From Fibrobacter sp. (lineage in GTDB: Bacteria; Fibrobacterota; Fibrobacteria; Fibrobacterales; Fibrobacteraceae): 64,000 nucleotides of DNA. The notes under the pieces are model-generated. The model searched no databases, had not been told where the DNA came from, and saw nothing but the letters and a program-made list of their open reading frames with translations. The stretch lies in the NCBI GenBank assembly GCA_024399065.1, contig JAKSIB010000011.1:35880-99879 (forward strand), written 5' to 3'. Below are positions 44,074-52,940 of the stretch, in pieces. The position numbers and the translations under genes were made by a program. Positions within the stretch are counted from its first letter, which is position 1. Every line of letters starts with the position of its first letter.

Positions 44074-45636
44074 GCGGAAGTTGCAATATGCGCCGTAATT
44101 GAAAATCCTACGGCTCATGGGTTCAAATAAACCGTTGGAATAGGCAGCCATCTTGACATACGTATCAAGGCGGCTTCCGATCTGCAACCAGGAATTCACG
44201 GTGTATTCCAGGAACGTATTGTTCAACGCGAGGAAGTCCCATCCGTTGGCACCATAGTGGGGTAGCGAATTAGGAATGGTGCGCATGGCATCAACCACAA
44301 GCTTGTTATAGACACGGAACTTCTGCTTATACTGAACTTCCAGCATCAAGCTGTACTTTGCACCAGTATTGTACTGGTAGTTGTTCATATTGTTTTCGTA
44401 TTCCGGATGTACTTCCTTGATAATGTCATCATAGCCCATGTCGGCAGTGCCAAGGATAATCCAATAGGCCTGATTCATGACACGGAAACGCAGGTTAGGC
44501 GTGAGCCACAGCGCAAGATCCAAGGCGCCACCAATAGAAATAGTGCTGACCGTTGCCAAGTCGCCGTAGAAGGATTCATAGTCCAGGTTCACGGAGAAAT
44601 CGAGCCAGTGGCCATTGCCATGGATACCGTTGTTCCTCAGCTTTCCCATAACATCAAGTTGCAGCACACCGCCTTCAAAACCTATCTCACCCGTAGCATC
44701 GAGAGTAAAATAATCGAAGGGCTGCTTCACGATATTGTAGGGCTTGCCGTATTCCAGATGGCCGGCCAGAAAAGCGTAATGGTCGTTCCATTCCTTGTCA
44801 AGTTCATCAACCGCCTTTGTACCGAAACGGTAGTCACTGCCAAATCGAGAACCGCCGCCTACAGCAAGCGTAAGCTCGATGGGAACCCAACCGATATAGG
44901 AATCCCTGTTGCCGAAGGCCTTGCGTTGCAGGAATCCGGCAGGCTCCAAAACAAATGCCGCCAATTGCCTGTACCAGGGAACATCGGCCTTGTTATAGGC
45001 GAGTCGTGAAAGTCTGTACAGGACTTCACCGAACATGGAGCCGCCAATAGTCGTAGTCACAAGATCGTTGGGCGCCGGGTACTCCGTCTCCGCAAACATT
45101 TCCCATGTTAGACTGCCAAGTCCCGCCCAAAGCAAGCTGCGGTAGAAACCGTATCCGCCCGAACGCGCCGCGGCATAATACATGGAACCTTGGTAAGGAT
45201 GCCCGTAGAAATTGATAGCCCAGTGGTTATGGTCCCAGTCCCAGCCTTCCCTCAAGTTTCGTTTCCAGTAGTCGAGATTTGTGTGGGCGTAATCCTTGTC
45301 AAGCACATAGTAGTCCCATGCCCAAACAAGGACATTCTGGCCAAGAATTTCTCCCGCAACTATCGGGGCGGAAATACTGTTCCTCGATACGGCGGCCTCA
45401 GAAAGCAGAGGGCTCCTTTTCCAGGAATCCTCCGTGCTATCAGCAGATTTCACTGGAGTGATGTTATCAAGATGGCGTAAATAGTCGCGCAGCTCCATAG
45501 CCTGCTGCACACTGATGACAGAATCCTTTTCCAGAAGAATTCGAATCGCCTTGATACGGTCTGCACTGTCCAGCTGTAGCTGCGACCAGCATGCAGAAGC
45601 AAGGAGCAAGATACTTATGACAAGCAGACGGACCAT
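44065..45636 (-). CDS. DUF3943 domain outer-membrane protein
   Basis: The 523-residue protein (start at 45636, chosen because TAAGGA precedes it and a signal sequence RLLVISILLLASACWS follows) has the DUF3943 pattern: GQNVLVWAWDYYVLDKDYA, WDWDHNHWAINFYGHPYQGS, AARSGGYGFYRSLLW. The C-terminal half looks like a beta-barrel with many aromatic strands. Family function is unknown. Confidence 0.83.
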   Translation of the reverse strand: MVRLLVISILLLASACWSQLQLDSADRIKAIRILLEKDSVISVQQAMELRDYLRHLDNITPVKSADSTEDSWKRSPLLSEAAVSRNSISAPIVAGEILGQNVLVWAWDYYVLDKDYAHTNLDYWKRNLREGWDWDHNHWAINFYGHPYQGSMYYAAARSGGYGFYRSLLWAGLGSLTWEMFAETEYPAPNDLVTTTIGGSMFGEVLYRLSRLAYNKADVPWYRQLAAFVLEPAGFLQRKAFGNRDSYIGWVPIELTLAVGGGSRFGSDYRFGTKAVDELDKEWNDHYAFLAGHLEYGKPYNIVKQPFDYFTLDATGEIGFEGGVLQLDVMGKLRNNGIHGNGHWLDFSVNLDYESFYGDLATVSTISIGGALDLALWLTPNLRFRVMNQAYWIILGTADMGYDDIIKEVHPEYENNMNNYQYNTGAKYSLMLEVQYKQKFRVYNKLVVDAMRTIPNSLPHYGANGWDFLALNNTFLEYTVNSWLQIGSRLDTYVKMAAYSNGLFEPMSRRIFNYGAYCNFRLF

Positions 45637-45766
45637 GGATTTCCTTAATTTATGCCCCATAATAAATAAAAAAGACAAGGAAGGCAATGGGCACAAATGT
45701 TTTTCCCGATTAAACACTCAAATCAAGCGATAAAGCCACCATGAAGTTTTTAACATAGGAATTTTC

Positions 45767-45792
45767 AAAAAAAAGCAGGCCATAAAGCCTGC
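45767..45792 (-). terminator. Terminator after the 143-residue lipoprotein gene
   Basis: On the minus strand GCAGGC / GCCTGC stem with a six-base loop and eight T. Confidence 0.82.
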
Positions 45793-45817
45793 CACATTCT
45801 CTCGCGATTGCGCGATA

Positions 45818-46249
45818 TTAGTTGTTGGTCTTGACACCGACGCTTTCGAATACAGCCTTGTTCTTGGGATCCGGAAGAGCGACGGTAGTGATCCAGTTGT
45901 ATTCTGCAATACCTGCGAGACCAATACGTGCGCAAAGCTGGTCACGTGCAATGTTGTATGCGTTGAGGATCTGGATCTTTTCAGCTTCACCAGCCCTGTC
46001 GATACGGTCAGACCAGCGAAAACCAAGTTCCATGAGGCCTGCGCTTGCCCTTGCGTAGAACTTCGCCTTTTCTGCATTGATTACAGAGGAGGCGGGTGCA
46101 GTGAAAGCATCTACCTGCACGATGGGAACAGACTTGGGAGTCTGAACCTGGAGCTGCTCCATCTGGGGCTTGACCTGTTCTTCTTCAGTACAGGCAATAA
46201 AAAAAGAGGCGATAATCAAGAACGTGATTGCGAGAATTCGTTTTGACAT
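45818..46249 (-). CDS. Small hypothetical lipoprotein
   Basis: The 143-residue protein has a lipobox (ASFFIACTEEE) and a helical mature domain (NAEKAKFYARASAGLMELG, EKIQILNAYNIARDQLCARIG). No family is recognised. It lies between the terminator and a tRNA gene in the same orientation. Confidence 0.72.
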   Translation of the reverse strand: MSKRILAITFLIIASFFIACTEEEQVKPQMEQLQVQTPKSVPIVQVDAFTAPASSVINAEKAKFYARASAGLMELGFRWSDRIDRAGEAEKIQILNAYNIARDQLCARIGLAGIAEYNWITTVALPDPKNKAVFESVGVKTNN

Positions 46250-46268
46250 ATCTGCCTCTTTTTAATAC

Positions 46269-46341
46269 TAGCGGCTTGTGGGCTCGAACCACAGACCTGC
46301 GGATTATGATTCCGACGCTCTACCAACTGAGCTAAGCCGCC
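46269..46341 (-). tRNA. tRNA-Met (CAT)
   Basis: The acceptor GGCGGCT pairs with AGCCGCT (a G1-U72 wobble), D-arm GCTC-AGTTGGTA-GAGC, anticodon loop ATCATAA, T-arm TGTGG-TTCGAGC-CCACA. No CCA is encoded. The CAT anticodon gives elongator tRNA-Met, though a lysidine-modified tRNA-Ile2 cannot be excluded. The G1-U72 pair is unusual. Confidence 0.85.
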
Positions 46342-46386
46342 AAAGTTTCACCAAATTTAGATAAAGACTAAAATTATTTCAAGGGG

Positions 46387-47130
46387 TTAATCGAAATAAA
46401 CTTTAGAATCTACGAAATTTTTTCCCCAATTGATGACCTGCCAGCCCGGAGCGGAACTTTTCAGGTTGAAATAGGGGGTGTTCGGGTCAATTTGCATCTG
46501 GCATGCAGGTGCTACATGAACCGTTTGACGTCCCAGCGACACCTCGAACTCTTGATGGTAGTGTCCTGTGAAAATATGCGTAAGGTTCGGGATTTCAGCC
46601 AGCACCTTCTGGACTTCCAGCATGTTCTTCATGTAGAAACGAAGATCCATGAAGCGGTGTCCGCAGTGGCAAGGAGGATGGTGAACGAACAAAAGAATTT
46701 CACCCTTGACCTTGGCGGCTTCATCCTTCAACCAATCCAGCTGCTCGCTGGAAACTTCGCCGCAAGCACTATCCAGGAAGAAAATGCTTCTGCCGGCGAT
46801 ATCGTAGCGATAGTAGCACTTACCATTATGGACCTTGCCCTTAAGATCAAGGTGCTGTTCCATAACTTCAATGCGGTCATGATTTCCGGGGATTACACAA
46901 CAAGGTACATCAAGACCCTTGATGATGTCAGCGATATACTTGTATGCACCAGGTTCTGCGTCTTCATTAGCCAAGTCACCGGAAAGGACCAACAGGTCAA
47001 TTCCCTTCATAGACTCGGACTTCAAGGCCTTCATAAAATTTGCACGAACGTCGATATCCTGTACCAGGCTTTCGTCGTCACCGATATGCAAATCGGAAAT
47101 TTGGCCTATTTTTAAAACTTCAGAACCCAT
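46387..47130 (-). CDS. Metallophosphoesterase (CpdA-like)
   Basis: The 247-residue protein starts at 47130 (GSEVLKIGQISDLHIG), a shorter choice than the 275-residue frame. All metal-binding motifs are present: DLHIG, LSGDLANE, IPGNHDR, FVHHPPCH and GHYHQEF. It resembles 3',5'-cyclic-nucleotide phosphodiesterase CpdA, but the substrate is open. It follows the tRNA-Met gene on the same strand. Confidence 0.87.
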   Translation of the reverse strand: MGSEVLKIGQISDLHIGDDESLVQDIDVRANFMKALKSESMKGIDLLVLSGDLANEDAEPGAYKYIADIIKGLDVPCCVIPGNHDRIEVMEQHLDLKGKVHNGKCYYRYDIAGRSIFFLDSACGEVSSEQLDWLKDEAAKVKGEILLFVHHPPCHCGHRFMDLRFYMKNMLEVQKVLAEIPNLTHIFTGHYHQEFEVSLGRQTVHVAPACQMQIDPNTPYFNLKSSAPGWQVINWGKNFVDSKVYFD

Positions 47131-47480
47131 ATAGTGGTTATAATATAAGTTATTCGTTGTAACAGTTGTGTAAGTTTTTGAAAATTTCTCGCTTTTGTGA
47201 CTATAATCATGCACAAAGTAAGATTTTCAGCAGAGTTTTCAATACTGTTCTGTGATTTCTCTGTGAACTAATATTGAAAACTAACCTTCAACACTAATCA
47301 ACGTTGAAAAAAGTGAATAGAATTTGAATTTTCAACATTTCACCACGATTGAGTTAAATCCATAACTGGTTGAAATTCAATGTGATATATTTTCAGGCCG
47401 AAAATTCTATCAACTATTCACCCGACCAATAATCAATACTATTTATATAAATAAGTAGAGATTATTAGTAAGTGTGTTGA
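47131..47480. other. AT-rich non-coding stretch with TTGAAA repeats
   Basis: No open frame is supported. An inverted repeat GTTTTCAATA (47235-47244) and TATTGAAAAC (47272-47281) is followed by other TTGAAA/TTTCAA motifs. The stretch separates the bactofilin stop from the metallophosphoesterase start and may hold the promoter of the latter. Its role is unknown. Confidence 0.5.
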
Positions 47481-47861
47481 TTAGAGATTTACTTCCTTAG
47501 CAGGCTGCTTTTCCTGCTGCTTAGGCTGGGAAGTAGCACCCATCTGGCAGTTACCCTGGAATACGGCACCTTCCTGGATGATGAGCAACTTGGTCTTGAT
47601 GTTGCCAACAAACTGGGAGTTGCTTTCAAGGATGAGCTTTTCGGAGCAATCAATGTTACCCTTCACGGAACCTGCGACAACTGCGGAGTTGGTCTTGATT
47701 TCACCTTCGACATAGCCCTGACGTTCAATGATCAGTTCGCCTTCGATGGCGATGCTGCCATTCACATTGCCTGCGACACGGACATCGCTCTTACCGATGA
47801 TGTCGCCCTTGATGGTAACGCTATGACCAATCTGTGTGATTTCCTGTTCTTTTGTAGCCAT
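47481..47861 (-). CDS. Bactofilin (polymer-forming cytoskeletal protein)
   Basis: The 126-residue protein is one DUF583 beta-helix unit: IGHSVTIKGDIIGKSDVRVA, VNGSIAIEGELIIERQGYV and CSEKLILESNSQFVGNI. The C-terminal tail is short and Lys/Gln-rich. Bactofilins polymerise without nucleotide and localise cell-wall enzymes. It lies 23 bases after an M23 peptidase gene in the same operon, a pairing seen in shape-determining systems such as CcmA-Csd1. Confidence 0.93.
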   Translation of the reverse strand: MATKEQEITQIGHSVTIKGDIIGKSDVRVAGNVNGSIAIEGELIIERQGYVEGEIKTNSAVVAGSVKGNIDCSEKLILESNSQFVGNIKTKLLIIQEGAVFQGNCQMGATSQPKQQEKQPAKEVNL

Positions 47862-47884
47862 TGTTTTCCTCTTGTTGAAAAAAC

Positions 47885-48685
47885 TTAGTAATTGAAGAAG
47901 GATTCAGGATCCAGAGCCTTTCCATCCTTGGTGATGGAATAGTGAAGGTGAGGAGCGCTTGCGTTCCCGGTTTCACCGATGGTACCGATGACTTCACCCT
48001 TATTAACAGAGCGACCCTTTTTGGTCCTGACTTCCTTCATGTGTGAATAGGTAGAAACGTAACCGTTCTTGTGGTCGATGACAACGGTGTTACCCAGTTC
48101 GCCTTCGGGACCAGCCGAAAGGACGACGCCACTGCCGGAGGCAAAAATCGGGTTGCCGGACTTTGCTGAAAAGTCAGTGCCTAAATGTTCATTACTTTCA
48201 GAGAACTTCTTGCTGACGATGCCCACCACCGGAAGAACGTTGGGAATACGTTCCAGACGGATTTTTTCCTCCATGGGAATCCAGCCGTGGATGCCTTCGT
48301 AGTCCACTTCGATTTTTTCGGAAGGGGTGTGGGCAAACTTGTTCTGGTCAATAAGGCTGTTGATCTTGTTGGAATCGTTCTCGATGAAAGTTCCGAGGAT
48401 GTTCTGGATTCTGCTTTCCAAGACCCAGATGGAGTCGAGGCGGGAGAACAGCTCTTCGTAGTTCTTGTTCTGCTTGACAAGCTGGGCATTGGACACGCGC
48501 ATCTTTTCATAGCGCACGAGAGTCCTGGAAATGCTGCCCATCTTGTAGATGAACACTCCGGTAACAGCTATCAACAAAACCAAGAAAATTTTCAGCGCAA
48601 GGAACCACTTTGTGGATATGCGGAATTTCTTGATTCCGTTGGAATCTTCCGGAATAATCTGTATGGTATAATACTTACCCTTCAA
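47885..48685 (-). CDS. Membrane-anchored M23 metallopeptidase
   Basis: The 266-residue protein has one membrane segment (about 27-50), a coiled linker (about 51-120), and a LytM/M23 domain with its zinc ligands: H167 and D171 (EHLGTDFSA), H215 (SHMKE), H246 and H248 (HLHYS). All four catalytic positions are filled, so it should be an active peptidoglycan endopeptidase in the periplasm. It is between bactofilin and parB; a shape role like that of LmdC-type M23 proteins is a good inference. Confidence 0.92.
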   Translation of the reverse strand: MKGKYYTIQIIPEDSNGIKKFRISTKWFLALKIFLVLLIAVTGVFIYKMGSISRTLVRYEKMRVSNAQLVKQNKNYEELFSRLDSIWVLESRIQNILGTFIENDSNKINSLIDQNKFAHTPSEKIEVDYEGIHGWIPMEEKIRLERIPNVLPVVGIVSKKFSESNEHLGTDFSAKSGNPIFASGSGVVLSAGPEGELGNTVVIDHKNGYVSTYSHMKEVRTKKGRSVNKGEVIGTIGETGNASAPHLHYSITKDGKALDPESFFNY

Positions 48686-48698
48686 GTTCTGCCTCGGG

Positions 48699-49691
48699 TT
48701 AGCGGTTTTCCATCAGTTCCTGGATTCGGGTCAGGTCATCCATGCTGTAGTAGTTGATGACAATTGTACCCTTGGATTCGGAGGATGCGCTGGGATTCAG
48801 CTGGACCTTGGTGCCGAAGAAAGTTTCGAGACGGTTCTCGAAATTCTTCAGGTCGGCGCTGAGTTCACGCTTGGGTGCAGGCTGTGCCGGTGTTTCACCG
48901 GAACCAGCTTCGTTGCCACTGTGAACTTCCACCGGTTCCTCGGTGGATTCAGCCGGCTGAGCTGCAGGTGCAATTTCTTCACCGCGAATGATGGCTTCGA
49001 TCTGACGGACGTTCAAACCTTCTTCGATGATGCGCTTTGCCAGTTCTTCTGCGTTTTCAACCTTGTCGGAGCAGAGGGCGCGGGCAGCACCGGAAGCAAT
49101 CTTGCCTTCCTGGATCCAGTCAAGAACCTGAGTCGGAAGCTTCAGCAAACGAAGTGCATTGGTGATTGCAGAGCGGGACTTACCAACAGTCTTGGCCAAA
49201 TCATCGTGGGTATAGCCGTGAAGTTCGATCAATTGTTGATAAGACTGTGCAACTTCAACAGGATTCAAGTCCACACGCTGGATGTTTTCGATAAGGGCCC
49301 ATTCGCCCATGATCTTGTCATCCAGGTTTTCATAGACCTGTGCCTTGATGGTAGAAAGACCAGCAAGCTTGGTAGCGCGGGTACGACGTTCACCGCTGAT
49401 GATCTGGTAACGGTCGCCCACCTTGCGGACAGCGATGGGCTGGATCAAACCATGCTTTTCGATGGTTTCGGCAAGTTCCAAAAGTTCGTCGTCGTTGAAA
49501 GACTTACGAGGCTGGAACGGGTTGGGGTCAACCAGGTTGACATCGATTTCAACAATCTTCTGCTGGTTTTCAGAATTTTTGTCTTCACTGTTGACAGATT
49601 CGCTGGAAGAATTCAAGTCAGAAATATTGATGTTGCTCTTCTGGAGCATAGCGCCCAGACTGCTACCGAATGCGAAAGATTTCTTACCCAT
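48699..49691 (-). CDS. parB: Chromosome-partitioning protein ParB
   Basis: ParB loads at parS and spreads as a CTP-dependent clamp. The 330-residue protein has the conserved VDLNPFQPRKSFND start (about 52-66), RKVGDRYQIISGERRTRATK, ENIQRVDLNPVEVA, and the HTH (AKTVGKSRSAITNALRLL), then a linker of Glu/Ala/Pro-rich sequence (about 240-280) and a C-terminal dimerisation domain. The seven parS sites lie between 51 and 58.6 kb. Confidence 0.96.
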   Translation of the reverse strand: MGKKSFAFGSSLGAMLQKSNINISDLNSSSESVNSEDKNSENQQKIVEIDVNLVDPNPFQPRKSFNDDELLELAETIEKHGLIQPIAVRKVGDRYQIISGERRTRATKLAGLSTIKAQVYENLDDKIMGEWALIENIQRVDLNPVEVAQSYQQLIELHGYTHDDLAKTVGKSRSAITNALRLLKLPTQVLDWIQEGKIASGAARALCSDKVENAEELAKRIIEEGLNVRQIEAIIRGEEIAPAAQPAESTEEPVEVHSGNEAGSGETPAQPAPKRELSADLKNFENRLETFFGTKVQLNPSASSESKGTIVINYYSMDDLTRIQELMENR

Positions 49692-49699
49692 TATAAAAC

Positions 49700-50485
49700 C
49701 TACTTATCCCTGTTCAAAATTTCTTCTGCCAACTTCATGTATGCCTGGGCACCGCTACTCTGTACATCGTACAGGATGGCCGGCTTACCATGAGAGGGAG
49801 CTTCACTCAACTTCACGTTACGGGGAATCATTGCCTGGAACACGGTGTCGCTCAAGTTTTCACGAACTTCTTCGGCAACTTGCTTGCAGAGGCTGAGACG
49901 AGAATCGTACATGGTGAGGAGAGCACCTTCGATCTTCAGGTTTGCATTCAGGTTCTTCTGAACTTCGCGGATAGTCTTGAAAAGTTCAGTCATACCCTGA
50001 AGGGCATAATATTCACACTGCACCGGGATAAGTACGCTGGTTGCAGCCGTGAGAACGTTAAGTGTTAACAAGTTCAAGCTGGGAGGTGCGTCGATGATGA
50101 TAAAGTCGAAGTTCTGCTTCAGAACATTCATCACGCGTTCGAGACGACGTTCGCGGCTCATGACGTTCACCAGTTCGATTTCCATGATGGCAAGATCCGG
50201 ACCGGAAGTGATGATCTTCAGGAAATCAAGGCTTGTATCAAGGATTGCTTCCTTGAGATTATCATAAGTGATGTTATCCGGGTTTTCTGCAAGATTCAGA
50301 ATTTCGTGGACATCCACGTCTTGCATTTCGTTGAAACCCAGACCCTGGGATGCGTTGCCCTGGGGGTCCATGTCGATGAGGAGAGTTCTCTTCTCCAGAG
50401 CGGCAAAACTTGCAGCCAGGTTCACAGCGGTGGTAGTCTTACCTACACCACCCTTCTGGTTGCATATAGCGATCACTTTACTCAT
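49700..50485 (-). CDS. parA: Chromosome-partitioning ATPase ParA (Soj)
   Basis: The 261-residue ATPase has the deviant Walker A CNQKGGVGKTTTAVNLAAS, Walker B FIIIDAPPSLNLLT and signature MYDSRLSLCKQVAEEV. It moves ParB-parS complexes. It overlaps the end of rsmG by four bases (ATGA) and is followed by parB after 8 bases, the classical rsmG-parA-parB order. Confidence 0.96.
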   Translation of the reverse strand: MSKVIAICNQKGGVGKTTTAVNLAASFAALEKRTLLIDMDPQGNASQGLGFNEMQDVDVHEILNLAENPDNITYDNLKEAILDTSLDFLKIITSGPDLAIMEIELVNVMSRERRLERVMNVLKQNFDFIIIDAPPSLNLLTLNVLTAATSVLIPVQCEYYALQGMTELFKTIREVQKNLNANLKIEGALLTMYDSRLSLCKQVAEEVRENLSDTVFQAMIPRNVKLSEAPSHGKPAILYDVQSSGAQAYMKLAEEILNRDK

Positions 50486-51129
50486 TCGTTACCTCTTGTA
50501 ACTAAAGCATATTCCTGTTCTTCCTGGGGCAATGCATATTTATATATGTGTACTGCCGGATCGTTTTCCAGGTGAACGATATTATTGTAACTCTTCAAGG
50601 TGGCGAAAATGCCACCCCGGGCAAGACCCGGCTGGGCGCGTTCCCAGTCGTTCTCGAAAGTGGAAAGCGCACGGCAGCTGACGAAGTCCAGGTAGGCAAG
50701 ACCGGAAGTTTCGAATCGCTTGCCTACGACGGTCATGTTGTCCAGGTGCAATTCATCCTTCACAAAGTTCATGAACTGCACACGCTTGTTGCGGGGTTCC
50801 ACTGCATAAAACTGAACATCCGGCATGGCGATTGCCAGCGGGAATGACGGGCAGCCTGCACCTGCACCCATGTCTGCCCATTTGATAGGTTCGAGGCTTG
50901 AGGCTCGAGGCGCCAGTGATTTGCCTATATATATATAAGGCACTAGGGAGTCGGTAATGTGGCGGGAGAGAATCTTTTCGGAATCCTTCGGCGAAATCAG
51001 GTTGCCGAATTCCTTGGTCTCCACCACCAAGTCAGCAAACTTGTACAGCTTGCCCAAGGTATCTGCGGACAGTTCCACACCATTATCGGCAAGGAATTTC
51101 AGTAGCAGATTTTTTTGCATTTCGTCCAT
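50482..51129 (-). CDS. rsmG: 16S rRNA (guanine(527)-N7)-methyltransferase RsmG
   Basis: The 215-residue enzyme (start at 51129) methylates G527 of 16S rRNA. It has HITDSLVPYIYIG, ADMGAGAGCPSFPLAI (SAM-binding) and FVSCRALSTFEN. Between the two first motifs about 14 residues (SLAPRASSLEPI) are encoded by a dispersed GAGGCTCGAGGC-type repeat (50886-50913) and have no counterpart in E. coli RsmG. The frame is intact, so the protein probably tolerates the insertion. Confidence 0.94.
   Translation of the reverse strand: MDEMQKNLLLKFLADNGVELSADTLGKLYKFADLVVETKEFGNLISPKDSEKILSRHITDSLVPYIYIGKSLAPRASSLEPIKWADMGAGAGCPSFPLAIAMPDVQFYAVEPRNKRVQFMNFVKDELHLDNMTVVGKRFETSGLAYLDFVSCRALSTFENDWERAQPGLARGGIFATLKSYNNIVHLENDPAVHIYKYALPQEEQEYALVTRGNE
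50886..50913. repeat. CTCGAGCCT dispersed repeat, copy in rsmG
   Basis: TTCGAGGCTTGAGGCTCGAGG is the reverse of the CTCGAGCCTT-type motif also seen at 57198 and 57817. It lies inside the rsmG frame. Confidence 0.65.
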
Positions 51130-51166
51130 TGACGGTTTCAATATCGCTTCCTTCTTTTGTGAAACT

Positions 51167-51271
51167 CAACATCCTATGGGATGTTGGCGCTTGCCTAATT
51201 CATAAAAATAAAATCGGGTGCAAGCGCTACATGCTCATGCTCGGTCATAGAAAAAATGCGTACATTTTTTC
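51167..51271. repeat. Two-hairpin dispersed element, copy C (with a third hairpin)
   Basis: CAACATCC-TATG-GGATGTTG (51167-51186), GCGCTTGC...GCAAGCGC (51187-51227) and a 22-base palindrome with 9-base arms (51250-51271, GAAAAAATG/CATTTTTTC) occur in order. The segment between the second and the palindrome contains GCTCGGTCATA, similar to GGTTTGGCTAT in copy B. It ends 20 bases before a parS site. Confidence 0.6.
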
Positions 51272-51290
51272 TGCGACACTCACTATCGCA

Positions 51291-51306
51291 TGTTTCACGT
51301 GAAACA
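51291..51306. promoter_or_regulatory. parS site (perfect)
   Basis: TGTTTCACGTGAAACA is the canonical 16-base parS palindrome. It lies in the non-coding region upstream of rsmG. Confidence 0.97.
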
Positions 51307-51524
51307 AACCATGACATAATTTAGATAAGGAAAAAAATAAAATCAACAAAAGGAAGCCCGGCCAATGAATTTTCTAAAAATATCTGTGGATATTTTTTTA
51401 ATTGGTGTTGGGTTTTTGTGAATAAAAAATTTTTGGATGGGCTAACTCATTAATTTAAAAAGAATTAGTTTTTTGAAAAAGGCTGTGAACTTTTGTTGAA
51501 TCAGACAAAAAGAGGAGGTGGAAT
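51307..51524. other. AT-rich stretch with DnaA-box-like words
   Basis: The 218-base AT-rich region contains ATATCCACA (reverse of 51385-51393) and TTATTCACA (reverse of 51417-51425), which fit TTATNCACA-type DnaA boxes with one or no mismatch. The macro-domain gene starts at 51525 after a strong AGGAGGTG. It may be a minor origin element. Confidence 0.45.
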
Positions 51525-52034
51525 ATGCTGGAAATTGAGGTCATTCAAGGTGATATCACTAAGCTGAAAGTGGATGCCATTGTGAATGCTGCCAACAGAT
51601 CTTTGCTAGGTGGCGGAGGTGTGGATGGCGCCATTCATCGTGCAGCTGGAAGAGAATTGTTGGAAGCTTGTCGAGTATTCGGTGGTTGCGAAACTGGGGA
51701 AGCCCGAATTACCCCAGGGTTCAAGTTGCCGGCAAAGTTCGTTATTCATACCCCTGGCCCCATCTTCCGGGATGGTTTTCATGGAGAGCCTGAACAGCTG
51801 AAAAACTGCTATCTGAACTCCATGAAGTTGGCTGAAGAAAATGGTTGTGAGACCGTTGCGTTCTCTGCCATCTCCACCGGGGTCTATGGCTATCCGAAAA
51901 AGGAAGCTACCGAAATTGCCATTTGGGCAGTTCGAAACTACCCCGTTCAAAAGGTGAAAAAGGTGATCTTCTGCTGCTTCGGTGAAGATATGTTGAAAAT
52001 TTACCAAGATGTTTTGAAGATGATGGCACCTTGA
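51525..52034 (+). CDS. Macro-domain protein (O-acetyl-ADP-ribose deacetylase)
   Basis: The 169-residue protein has the macro-domain motif IVNAANRSLLGGGGVDGAIHRA, KLPAKFVIHTPGP and FSAISTGVYGYPKKEA. It should hydrolyse O-acetyl-ADP-ribose or remove ADP-ribose. A strong RBS (AGGAGG) precedes it. It stands near the origin without an obvious partner gene. Confidence 0.92.
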   Translation: MLEIEVIQGDITKLKVDAIVNAANRSLLGGGGVDGAIHRAAGRELLEACRVFGGCETGEARITPGFKLPAKFVIHTPGPIFRDGFHGEPEQLKNCYLNSMKLAEENGCETVAFSAISTGVYGYPKKEATEIAIWAVRNYPVQKVKKVIFCCFGEDMLKIYQDVLKMMAP

Positions 52035-52124
52035 ACCGCCTGAAAGTAAGAAAAATATTTGAAGAAAATCTGTACCAAACAAGCCTTCCTTTGCTAGATT
52101 TTTCTTTGCAACAGGAAGGCATTT

Positions 52125-52838
52125 ATGATTTCTGAAATTGCCCCCATTCTTGAAAAGTTGAAGGGTACTGAAGAATACGACATCCTGGTCGAGATGGACG
52201 CTGTTTACTCCCGGATCGAAGAAAAGCAACGGGAATGGTTTGAAAAGTCTAAGTTCACCTGCCCTCAGGGCTGTGGCAAATGCTGTGAACATTTCGAACC
52301 CGATTTATTGGAAAGTGAAGCTCTGTACATGGCCGCCTGGCTATTGTGCAATCAATCTGAGGTAGCCCAGAAAATAGCGGAAGAAGATCACTGGTATGAC
52401 GTTCTCCGTCGCATGTTTCACGTGGAACAATCGCACCAACGTTGTCCATTCTTCCGGGAAGATATTTCGGGGACGAACCTTCCGGGGCATTGCACCATTT
52501 ATGGTGGCCGGGCATCCATTTGCCGTCTTTTCGGAGCTGCGGGTTTCAGAGATAAGTATGGCAATGAAGTCTGGAAACCCTGCAAGTTTTACCCGGCGGA
52601 AGAACTTGCCGCCATCAAGACTCTGTCTGGTGAACCGATTCTTCATCGGCAATATACTGCAGAAGAAGTAAAAAATCTCTTCGGCGCCCTCCCTCCAGTC
52701 ATGAGCGACATGATGGAACAAGAAGAAACGTTCACCCCAGACGATGACTCTTCAACATTAATCCACGATATCCTGCCTAAATACATCCAACGGTTAATGT
52801 GGATTGTGGATTTGAATTCTGGAAAAGATTCCATATAA
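52125..52838 (+). CDS. YkgJ family cysteine cluster protein
   Basis: The 237-residue protein has the Cys cluster KFTCPQGCGKCCEHFEPDLL (about 44-62) and CRLFGAAGFRDKYGNE and CKFYPA (about 125-150), which together bind Zn or Fe as in YkgJ. It contains a parS sequence in its middle (52414-52429; encoded residues MFHVEQS). Function is unknown; some family members act near flagella or transport genes. Confidence 0.87.
   Translation: MISEIAPILEKLKGTEEYDILVEMDAVYSRIEEKQREWFEKSKFTCPQGCGKCCEHFEPDLLESEALYMAAWLLCNQSEVAQKIAEEDHWYDVLRRMFHVEQSHQRCPFFREDISGTNLPGHCTIYGGRASICRLFGAAGFRDKYGNEVWKPCKFYPAEELAAIKTLSGEPILHRQYTAEEVKNLFGALPPVMSDMMEQEETFTPDDDSSTLIHDILPKYIQRLMWIVDLNSGKDSI
52414..52429. promoter_or_regulatory. 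parS site inside a coding sequence
   Basis: TGTTTCACGTGGAACA differs from the perfect site by one base. It encodes part of the MFHVEQ stretch of the YkgJ-type protein. Confidence 0.92.
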
Positions 52839-52839
52839 G

Positions 52840-52866
52840 AAAAAGCCCAAGGCATTGCCCTGGGCT
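52840..52866 (-). terminator. Terminator for the PhzF gene
   Basis: AGCCCA (52844-52849) and TGGGCT (52861-52866) form the stem; the adjacent A-run reads as T-run on the minus strand. Confidence 0.75.
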
Positions 52867-52871
52867 CTAAA

Positions 52872-52887
52872 TGTTTCACGTGGAACA
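52872..52887. promoter_or_regulatory. parS site
   Basis: TGTTTCACGTGGAACA, one mismatch to the perfect palindrome, in a short intergenic region. Confidence 0.94.
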
Positions 52888-52940
52888 TAGAGGAATTTCT
52901 AGGGGTGAAAACCTCGGGGATTTTTATCTGAATGCTAGTA

